A DNA stretch of 64,000 nucleotides from Heterobilharzia americana (lineage: Eukaryota; Platyhelminthes; Trematoda; Strigeidida; Schistosomatidae): positions 27,295,661 to 27,359,660 of the forward strand of contig OX104127.1 in assembly GCA_944470555.2 (NCBI GenBank). Reading direction: 5' to 3'. The number at the start of each line of letters is the position of its first letter. The stretch's first letter is position 1. Made by a program: the position numbers and the translations under genes. This document shows positions 55,837 through 64,000 of the stretch, in pieces. The notes under the pieces were generated by a model. That model worked only from the letters and a program-made list of their open reading frames with translations, was not told the origin of the DNA and searched no databases.

Positions 55837-56451
55837 GACAGTTGGGATGATGCCATACCACAATGTCTCCTGGTTTATCGTTCATCAGTCCATTCTTCTG
55901 CTTGTTTTTCGTTATCTCTACTCTTGTTTGGACACGAACTCCACTTCCCCGTCAAACTTCAGAAACCACTGCCACCTTATGAGGGCCTTGACCACACCAC
56001 CTGTCCGCCGATTTCTAACCCGACTGGCGACAGCCTGCCAGCTGGCGAGAGCGCAACAACAATCATCAAGCCATCAACGAAAAGACGTTTATGATCGCAG
56101 CGCTCGCGGATTAGTACACTCTCCTGGTGACCAGGTTTGGTTCCAACCTCCCGTCTCCCCGGCTGGTGCACGACACAAGTTCTACTCCCCTTGGCAGGGC
56201 CCGTACGAAATCATCCGCTGCCGTTCACCTAACACCTTCGTTATACGTCATTCAAAAAGACTGAACGAAGCAGCCATCAGCGTCCACCATAACCAAATGA
56301 AGCCATTCCAGCCCTCCACGCCAAAGCCATCAAACGACCAGTGTCGACCACCGCCAATGACCTATCACTACGAAGTACCGCTTGAGGGCGATATGGATAC
56401 CCGATTCCAGGACCAGGCACTGAGAACGGTTCCTACAAAGTAGGTGGGCAA
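55836..56451 (+). pseudogene. Gypsy integrase C-terminal domain
   Basis: Starts SWDDAIPQCLLVYRSSVHSS (frame shifted from the long open frame) and continues in a 198-codon frame: RRFLTRLATACQLARAQQQ, RKDVYDRSARGLVHSPGDQV, then FYSPWQGPYEIIRCRSPNTF and the HHNQMKPF block. W-x-GPY is the GPY/F module of Gypsy integrases. One frameshift separates the two parts. Confidence 0.8.
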
Positions 56452-56663
56452 TATAACGTATTCGAAACCTTACCGATAACACTGGTCATGTTCGCTTTCT
56501 TGCTCCTTCAGGATACGTAAACTTAACATTGACGAAGAGGCATAAAAACTCTATCTGCATTGGACGTTGTGTAGACCCTCTGAGTTCAAGTAGTGTTCCT
56601 AATAAAGACGATAATGCCTGTGTCTGCTGTGAGTCTAAGTGTCTGCTACGCCTTAGGGTCATT
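56452..56663 (+). repeat. Gypsy 3' LTR (boundary right side uncertain)
   Basis: The first 86 bp repeat 45563-45648. Continuation to about 56663 (ending gggtcattaca) is suggested by an aataaag signal at 56599 and a terminal CA, but cannot be proved because the left copy lacks this part. Confidence 0.55.
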
Positions 56664-57356
56664 ACAATATTTGTTTTACACACTCGACTGCCACATCATT
56701 TCAGGGTTTTTTTGAATCATCCTATGTTGAGTAAGGGGGTGTTACTTAAGCTATCCCCTGACCTGTTATGGGTTATCGCGCGGATTCTGAAAATGCGTAT
56801 TTTCTGTTTTCTGGAGGTATTTTTCACCAGTTTCTAAACTACGAAACGCAGTTAATCACTTGGCGCGCTCCTTGAGTAGTGACGTGTTTCGCTCGTCTCT
56901 CAGCTTTTGGATTTTTCCACAATGAAAAACTCCCACTTTCAATACTCAATCTAAAAACATAGAACGTTTGCAGCACTTCTGTCCGTCCACGCACCTCACC
57001 CCTGCGCATTCGTCAGCTCACTCCTCAACAGTTGAAAATTGGCATTATTATTCCTTTGAACCAACCGGTCTACCTCCTGTCAGTGGTTCTTGGGCGTTTC
57101 AGCTGCCAAACTGCCTTAGCTCTCGGTTCTCCTCGGAGGTCATTCCCCAGGAAATATCTTCCTGGTTATACATACGCATCTGGAGCTTACGGTTAAACTC
57201 GTTGGTCAAGAGCAGAGGATCAAGTGACAAGTGTCTGAAGGTGAGCCAACATAAATTATCTTCCCTTTTCTATTCTGTCCTTTTCCTGCATTCAGTCTTC
57301 AACCCTCTTATTGTTGTTAACTACTTGTTTTCCCAAGAAGTTTATATCATAGCGAC
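56664..57356 (+). other. Probable CR1 5' UTR
   Basis: No long frame. It leads directly into the ORF1 start at 57357; assignment rests only on position. Confidence 0.35.
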
Positions 57357-59058
57357 ATGTCTGCCCAAAACGCTAGGTCTGAAGCTTTGACACGGATAAC
57401 GCGGTCGTGCACAACAACGGCCAGTAACACCCTAAACAACACACTAGTCTGTACTAGAAGACAAACAGAGGTAGGGCAGAACATCGAACTTCTGAAGAAG
57501 TGGCCAACCCATGTTTCTAGAATTCCAGTAGCCATCAGACAGGTGACACAGAGTAGCACTAGCCCGTCACAAACTAGTCCTATCTTGAGCAAGGATCATA
57601 CCATGCCTGAACATAGAAGACGACGTAAAAGGCTTCAGAACAAGGCAGCCACAAGCAGTTCGCCACAATCCGTAGCACCTTATTCATGGAAGGAAGGCTG
57701 TATTACGACACCCGATGGCTGCAGTGTTTGCACCAAAGTTGTTTCGGTAGTCGATGAGGCATTTGCATGCAACCTGTGTCAACGATGGGTGCATTGCCAC
57801 TGCGATACCAAAGTCCCCCGACAATACTATAAGCTGATGAAGAGACAACCATGCAAGTGGTTCTGGTACATCTGTCCAGAGTGCAGGAAAATGCCCGCAC
57901 TCCGCACAGAAAGCCTGAAGGAGATGCTCTCCGCCACGCAAAAGCTACCAGCATCCTCGAATAAGGTAGGGTTAACACCAAAGGATAACACAGAGAGACC
58001 TGGAAACAGACCTAGAGCTCCAGCTGTGGGCACGCCATCTCGCGTGGGGACCATATTAGGTCAAGTCTCCATACCCCCACCCGGCCCCAGGGGACGTCAA
58101 GCGCATGGCCAAAGACATCGACCGCCGAAGCCTCTACGAAACCCATTCCGAACACCCCACACACCGTGACTGAGAAACAACCAGTGGAATTACTCAAACC
58201 CATTGGTAAGTCGGGCGTGCCACCCACAACGAACCCAGGTCACAGGAGGACCAACTCGATCATTTTGTTCAACGTCGATGTATCGACAGACTCATTGTTG
58301 GTCGAGAGGGAACAATTTGACAGCCGAATGTGGACCGACTACTGTCAGATGCTGGGACTCCCTCCCCTCCCTGCAACTTTGTGTCGCCTTTCTCGAGGAA
58401 GCCATGCACCCCGAGATAAGCCCCCCCTTTACGTGTGTCCCTAAATACCGCCAAAGAGGCTGAAGACACACTCCTCCTCTCACGACAACCGGACGTTGTT
58501 AATGCCTGTAAAATTCGGGCCAGGCCTGACAAGCCATGGTCAGTAAGAGAGGAGGAGAGAAAGTCAGCGGTTGGAAATCCCAACAGAAACAACACTATAG
58601 TTGTACATGGGATTCCAGAATTGCCAAGTGACAGCTCGGTCAAAGATCGGTACTTTCACGACGTCCAACAATGGCAATGGCTCTCAACCAAAGTTGGTCT
58701 CAACAGTATACCGGCCAACAGCGTCAGTAGACTGCCAAGGCCAGCGCACCTGAAGACCATACCCAATCCCAGACTACTTGCCGTCCAGTTCGACTCATAT
58801 GCCTCCCTCACAGACGTTCTGCACGCATGGTATAATGCGAAAGATCGCATGGGTGGCTCAATACGTATATGTGAAAGTAAGCCTAGACCCACAAGGCAAG
58901 AGGAGAGACGGCAACCACCAAGACCTCTGGAGTCAGTGGTCGTCACACAGGCGCTGACCAGTGAGTTAGATACATCAAGTAAAGAAGCCACCACTGCTAC
59001 AGCCCCCACCCAAGTTAAGAACAAAACACAAAAAAACGGAACAATGCCAGTCCTATGA
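57357..59058 (+). pseudogene. CR1 ORF1 with C4HC3 PHD-type zinc finger, broken
   Basis: The first frame (270 codons, 57357-58169) has a basic N-terminal half (RRRRKRLQ at 87-94) and a zinc finger with C122, C125, C138, C141, H146, C149, C173, C176 (C4HC3). CR1-clade ORF1 proteins often carry PHD fingers and act as RNA/chromatin-binding partners of ORF2. It stops at TGA 58167. Related sequence continues through two frame changes (58166-58444, 58435-59058), including the VVHGIPELP ... DVQQWQWL ... SRLPRP segment also found at 38.2 kb. Two frameshifts break the gene; the zinc finger itself is intact. Confidence 0.75.
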
Positions 59059-59114
59059 GGACTGGCGAGGCTAAATTCAACCACGTAAGCGCTCATCCCG
59101 CGAAAATACACATC

Positions 59115-59420
59115 CAGACCTCCCCCCTCATCAGGTACACTCTAATATGTATGTACAGCAACGTTAGGGGGCTAATAGGGAAGGTAGCAAAAATGAGGAC
59201 GCTGCGTGAACATCAGCACTCCGACATCATATTCATCACCGAATCCTGGCTCTCATCGGACATCTCCGACGAAGAGATGCGTGTTGCTGGCATGGAACTC
59301 TTCCGCAGGGACAGGGAACATAGAGCAGGAGGGGGAGTGGCTATCTACGCAAACTCCTGTTTAAAGGCAAGGATGGTTAGCGATACGGCCTTAACCCAGC
59401 TCCCAGAGTCTCTATGGTGC
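59115..59420 (+). pseudogene. CR1 ORF2 endonuclease, N-terminal part only
   Basis: YTLICMYSNVRGLIGKVAKM, then IIFITESWLSSDISDEEMRV, LFRRDREHRAGGGVAIYANS and LTQLPESLWC: the first third of the CR1 apurinic endonuclease, with the Asn and Glu catalytic residues present. Homology stops abruptly at 59420 and is replaced by a pyrimidine-rich stretch ending ttctcttccag (59482). Confidence 0.8.
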
Positions 59421-60783
59421 TACTTCACTCTCTTCTTTATTCTCTCTTCATTCCTTTACCACTACCTTACTATTCTCTTCCAGGTACCTACACAGACAGG
59501 AGTCATGGCAGTTCTCTAAACTTCCCAGCAACCCGTAGCTCCCTAATCACTCTACAAATTACAACCTACTAACCCACAAAACATCCACCTCACCGAAGCT
59601 AAAAGCAAGAAAGCAGAGGGGATTTCCTCGTCCACTGCAGGAGTAAACCGAACAACTGGAACCAAGCCCTAAGAACTAGACGCGAGAGATCAAAAACTAC
59701 TAGTTTTCTACGCTCGCACTATCAATATTGGATATTGGACTTCATCCTCCTTCTTACGGCCTATTTGCTGGACGACAGCTTGCTGTGCTATAAGTCTTCA
59801 CTTGAGAAATTGCAACTGACGTGTTATTTTATTTGTGAAGGAAGACGGTCAAAAATGAAAGGATGGTAATTGGGCGTTTAAATTATTATGACGAAGAATT
59901 AAGATTGCACTGTTAACCTGAAGTCAACCCGTTTATCATAGTAAATGAAGTCTAGAAGGAAATCAAACAGCAGCTGTTCTTTCGGCTAAATAAATAGAGT
60001 GAATGAGAAAAATTGGTAAATGAATGGAAAATTTTGGCTTGGATGGGGATATTGTTTCTGGAGGGTGTTAAAAGAGGAGGAAAGGGTAAAGGTATATTTT
60101 CAAGCCACAATTAGGAATTAAAGTTGACACTTAAGGGGAAATGATGCGGAGCTCAGGTGTAAAATCCGGAAAGTAAATATATGTGTTTTCTTTTTCTGCT
60201 TTTCACCCTTTCAACGCATGAGGGTTTAAGTGGAAAGCTACTTAAGGTGTAAAAGCAGACAAAAAAAGCGAAAGATTGTAACAGGGGAAGAGTTATGTTA
60301 CAAAACCCACTGGTGCTCAATGAAAGTTAGGAACATACGGGATCAAAGCCATTGGTACGTATCTTGATATATACTTCCTAAAAAACAAAAAAATTAACCA
60401 CTTGTGTCCAAAAGGTACTTGTTGACAATATAAATCTTTTACAACAAAATATCCCATTATTTGGAGTACATTACATACACTTCAGCCAACTCCACATGGC
60501 AAGCTACCTGAGCACGATTAGATATGAGAAACCCGCTTCACTTATGTGGCTCAAAGTCGCTTGGAAACAGAAGCCAGCCAAATTCGATTGGGGATAGCTT
60601 ATAGTAACACTGTGCTTAAGGTATGTTTGCTGACTACGCCATTCAACTTAACAAAATAATTGATCCTTAAAAAACTTCACTTTTCGCTGTCGTTTAAATT
60701 TCAGGATAAAAAATGGTTTTTTCTCACCCATCATTTATATGCATGGTATAGAGTGAAGCCCTCATTAGCTTGTGTACCTCGTC
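59421..60783. other. No supported gene; pyrimidine tract then AT-rich spacer
   Basis: 59421-59482 is a C/T-rich run ending in an acceptor-like cag|gt. 59483-59880 contains a short open stretch without motif. The rest is ordinary AT-rich sequence. Confidence 0.5.
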
Positions 60784-61045
60784 CTCCCCAAGCTGACGGT
60801 CATGGGGAAATAATAGGGAAAACGTGGGGACGTTAGGGGGAAAATGGGAAAAAGAGGTCACAGGGGGAAATGGGGACAAGGGGGAAGGGATGGGGAAATG
60901 AAGCGTTCAAATTTCGGAACCGTGGGGAAAAAGTGGGGAGAAACCCCACTAGTGCGGACATTGCAATGCTGGTGTTTTGTTGCATTTCCCCATTTTTTCC
61001 CCTTCTGCTTACCACTTTCCCCCCACCATTCCCCTCCCCCATTTT
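60784..61045. repeat. G-rich block facing a C-rich block (quadruplex-prone, imperfect inverted repeat)
   Basis: From about 60803 to 60945 the plus strand carries about sixteen runs of three to five G (gggg-a-rich units). From 60988 to 61040 it carries runs of four to six C. The two halves are roughly complementary with an approximately 45-bp centre. Composition is unlike anything else in the window. The open frames here are products of low complexity, not genes. Confidence 0.65.
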
Positions 61046-62687
61046 TGTCAATTTGGGTCTACTCTAACAATGAAAGATTTTATTAGGCAACTTATGTCAC
61101 TAAAGCCTCACAAAAGCCCGTCTCGCTTGCAAAATAATTTGCTTCAGAGATGCAAAATGAGGGTAGCACTTCTAATATGCCGCTGAAAATTACGCAATAT
61201 ATTTGTCTCGGTCTCGATATGTGTTGCTGATTGGCGAACTGTTTAGTTTTCAAGATTATTCTACTGTCTGATAGAATACTGTACACGACGCACCTTGTTG
61301 GTATTATGAATTAGTAACAGTACTTGGTGTCAGTTTTATTTTTTGAAAGCGAAGTTTCTGGAAATGCTGTGGAAACCAGTTTATTGGTTTTATTCCTCCA
61401 TACTATCTAAGATAGTAAAAGGGTACAGCCGGTACGCAGCTGTATTCGTTCGTTTACTTTTTTGTGAACTTATTTTTAGATACATTGTCAGAGCTGTACT
61501 ACAATAATAATTATGTTAATAATGACTCCTGAGATAAGCAGATTGTCTGTTACTTGCCTGAAAGAGTTCACAAATTTTTGCACTTTATCCTTCTGTCACC
61601 AGATTACAAGTAATTTTATGTTGCTCCAAAAGTGATTAACATGCCTCTTTACCTCAATACAGGTCATTACTGTTATAGGATACCTTCGTCTCAACCATCC
61701 TATATGAATCTTCATTACATTCATGCAATCTAACAAGCAGAACTACCATTACCAAAAATATATTTGAAATATTGAGGCTCGTTGTCCTTTTGACTTGCTT
61801 TTCCCATAAGGATTACTTCGGGCTTTTCAGAACGATCATGTTTCGTTATTTCAGGAAAATTGTGTCACATTTAATATACAAGGTTGCTATACGATTATAC
61901 ACCTTGTATCGCTGTACATTTCCACCTCCTCCAGGCCAGCTGCCTTGATCTAAATCTCCACTTCTGTTCTACAATTTAAGACCACCATATTTTGTCAGAA
62001 TGCCATTATAAACGGAACTGTCACTTACTAAATAAGGATGGGAAAAGACATCCAGCTGTTCACATTAATCTCCGTAGAACCAATGGTAGTTGATATGAGT
62101 TAAACTAGGAAACGTATTTCCCTGAAATAGGTAGTGTACTCATTTTATTCTTCGTAGTCTCAGTGACTGAGGGAAATGGGCGTATATGGTGTAAAGAAAC
62201 CGAGCATTTCCTCAATGTATCACTGTCTTCATAGAAGCTATATTGATATGACACTAGTCGCCCTGTACCTACCCTCTCACAATTTTAGGTTGACAGATTC
62301 ATTTCAAAACCTGTAGTCACTTCATGTGTAAATATTACTAAGTTCGTTTTAGAATGAGTCTTTTCAGTAGTTACTTTGCAGTTCTGTGGGCTAATAAGTA
62401 TAATTCAAAAATATTTAGGCAAATTTTCAAAACTTTACCAAATCTCTTGAGTTTTAGTCCAACTTCTCAATGATACTCTCGAAAGTTAAGTCGTCAGTGT
62501 TACTTGAGTTTAATAAATGTTAGGTTTTAGGTTACAAATATTTCTGTATTAATTAAGATCAAATCACATCGGTCATTGTGTATCGCAAGCGTAGAGTAAG
62601 GTGGTGAACCAAACGAAAACTCCATTGTTCCGTAACATTCCAAGTTATTACGATTTCTCCACTTCTTTAGTACTTTAGCAACTGTCC
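61046..62687. other. AT-rich spacer, no supported gene
   Basis: No recognised frame, RNA gene or repeat copy. Confidence 0.5.
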
Positions 62688-63017
62688 TGGTGCGAACATG
62701 ACAGACACGGAGGCCAATCACTAATTATTCGAACTTGTTATATACCCACGAATACCAGACCAAGAAAGAGCACAATAGCGTAGTCGGATGGAACGGTATA
62801 TTTACGAGGTCGTGCCAAGATACCGATGCGTTCCAATTAACTGGCTAGAGCGTCGATTACGAGCAGTGCAACGTAACGCGACAGCGTGCCAAATGGTGAG
62901 GGTGCTTGACCGGGTGCCTTCAGCTTAGCGAGTCCAGTTAAACTACCAAGGTCAGCATCAATGTTGCATGTTGTCGAACCCTAGGCTATTGATTCTGGAG
63001 AAGTGTGTAACGCTACA
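62688..63017 (-). repeat. Solo 330-bp Gypsy LTR, minus strand
   Basis: Complete LTR (TG...CA ends on the minus strand) with no internal element sequence on either side. Flanked by gtcc on the left and gtac on the right (plus strand), a possible imperfect 4-bp target duplication. Solo LTRs arise by recombination between the two LTRs of one element. Closest to the LTR at 45059-45388. Confidence 0.85.
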
Positions 63018-63333
63018 GTACTGTCACTGAAAATATTTTATGGATACCACAAGGGGCAGACGAATTGTTTTCGCTGTCGGTAGTATTACTGTGGAAGCTT
63101 TCTACATGATGAATTTTGGTTTCACGCTAACATCTTTAGGTTGCATATTTTGTTTCTATTCTCATGAATAATTCTGTGTGGTAGAGTTGATATTGCAGTG
63201 CAGTTCCAAACATGGAGAACTGCACGTTGAGCCTTTTTTTCACGAGAGTTGTATGTACAAAGCTTCCATTTTCAAGAGACATATTCTCACAGATTATATG
63301 ATGATGCGATGATGCGATTATATGATGATGCGA
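63018..63333. other. Short spacer with a gatgatgcgat micro-repeat
   Basis: AT-rich sequence ending in repeats of tatatgatgatgcgat and gatgatgcgat (63296-63335), immediately upstream of the SR3-like fragment. The repeat unit overlaps the first bases of the LINE homology (gatgcgattttcacc), which suggests local duplication at the 5' junction. Confidence 0.5.
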
Positions 63334-64000
63334 TTTTCACCACCCAAATGCAAATTTTTGCTCCAGGACTGGTCTTCAGCAGTACCGCGACTAACAATAA
63401 AAAGTGAAGTGGTTGAGTGTGTTGACCACTTCACCTACCTGGGAAGTAGGATCAACCCCGGTGGGTTAGTTGCCGATGAGATTTCTGCACGGATACAAAA
63501 GGCTCGATTGGCTTTTGCCAATTTGCGCCACCTATGGCGCCGCCGTGATATTCATTTGTCGATTAAGGGTCGCGTGTACTGCACAGCAGTCCGCTCTGTT
63601 CTACTGTATGGCTGTGAAACATGGCCATTGAAAGTGGAGGATACAAAAAGGCTTCAGGTGTTTGACCACCATTGCCTTCGTAGTATAGGACGTATTCCTC
63701 GGTGTCACCATGTGAGTAATGCAGAAGTCAGGTATAGAGTTTTTGGGAGAAGAGGTAAGTCAGTCGATGAGGTTGTGAACCTTCATCGACTGAGATGGTT
63801 GGGACACGTACTACGTATGCCTAGTCACCGATTGCTTCGTCACACAATGTTAGCTGAGGTGGGTCCAGGCTGGAAAAAGGCTCGAGATGGCCAGACTAAA
63901 ACATGGCACCAATGTATGAAGTCTCTGACTGTTGGTTTAAGCCATGTAGGACGATGCAGACTAGGTGGTTGGGGTCCACGGGACAAGAGGAACCAGTGGT
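63334..64000 (+). mobile_element. SR3-like RTE 3' end, runs off right edge
   Basis: Near-identical to the antisense insert at 28170-28680, with the same KCKFLLQDW, VDHFTYLGSRINPGG, LRHLWRRRD and VRSVLLYGCETWPL residues. The frame is open from about 63337 through at least 63950, including about 130 bp after HRLRWLGHV (LRMPSHRLLRH...) that are deleted in the 28 kb copy. The high identity marks this as one of the youngest families here. The 5' truncation point is the gatgcgat junction. Confidence 0.85.

Larger units (their letters stand above)
45563..56538 (+). mobile_element. Third Gypsy element, split by two nested LINE insertions
   Basis: A tgtaacgtgttcgaaacctt repeat of about 86 bp at 45563-45648 recurs at 56452-56537 and marks the two LTRs, or their shared parts. 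Between them lie, in order, gag/nucleocapsid, protease, partial RT, RNase H and integrase, about 3.7 kb of element sequence in all. Insertions 48219-52756 and about 53099-55835 interrupt the integrase. The RT N-terminal half is deleted near 46835. It is a different Gypsy lineage from the two CsRn1-like copies, with a different LTR. Confidence 0.8.

Noticed and set aside
60833..61186. Several overlapping frames of 65-80 codons in the G/C-rich block
   Set aside because: They are Gly/Arg- or Pro/Ser-rich translations of the G- and C-runs in all frames, not genes.

Overview
The window looks like nuclear DNA of a blood fluke (Schistosomatidae, most likely a Schistosoma species) and it is dominated by transposable elements. 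This attribution rests on a combination I recognise from schistosomes: RTE-clade LINEs of the SR2 and SR3 types, CR1-clade LINEs whose ORF1 carries a PHD finger, CsRn1/Boudicca-type Gypsy elements with a CHCC nucleocapsid motif, a Penelope-like element (PLE) with GIY-YIG endonuclease, and tRNA-like SINEs carrying degenerate hammerhead ribozymes of the SM-alpha type. The spacers are AT-rich and contain no bacterial gene structure. The species call is inference.

Layout. 1-11.4 kb: an antisense SR2-like fragment, AT-rich spacer, one full-length but broken SR2-like element (4152-7487) with an 11-12 bp target duplication, and a small PLE relic near 9.1 kb. 11.4-25.4 kb: a large inverted repeat, with arms 13301-17163 and 21330-25192 of about 3.86 kb each. 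Each arm carries a PLE copy, and the two copies are almost identical. The 4.2 kb between the arms holds the one convincing host gene, a two-exon gene (18793-20847) for a short secreted protein with two tandem six-cysteine, cystine-knot-like modules. It has a TATA box, consensus splice sites and a hairpin (MITE-like) in its intron. 25.4-32.5 kb: two degenerate hammerhead SINEs, a second SR2-like LINE split by an SR3-like 3' end (9-bp target duplication), and another antisense RTE 3' end.

32.5-45.4 kb: two Gypsy copies in opposite orientation (32480-34671 plus strand; 45388-41365 minus strand). Both lack the same central part (RT catalytic core, RNase H, integrase), so they look like one non-autonomous subfamily. 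Between them lie two decayed CR1 elements. The minus copy is also split by a 1.47 kb non-coding insertion with a 7-bp target duplication. 45.5-56.5 kb: a third Gypsy element, interrupted in its integrase gene first by a compound insert (antisense full-length SR3-like LINE plus a CR1 3' UTR, with one 9-bp duplication around both) and then by a CR1 LINE with a 498-codon open RT frame. 56.6-59.5 kb: the 5' half of another CR1 (PHD-finger ORF1 and the start of the endonuclease), oddly truncated at its 3' side. 59.5-64 kb: AT-rich spacer, a G-rich/C-rich block, a solo 330-bp Gypsy LTR, and an SR3-like 3' end running off the window.

Almost every mobile-element frame is broken by stops, frameshifts or deletions, so most of the window is a fossil record of nested insertions whose order can be read from target-site duplications. 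The exceptions of biological interest are the cystine-knot-like gene and the inverted duplication that brackets it.
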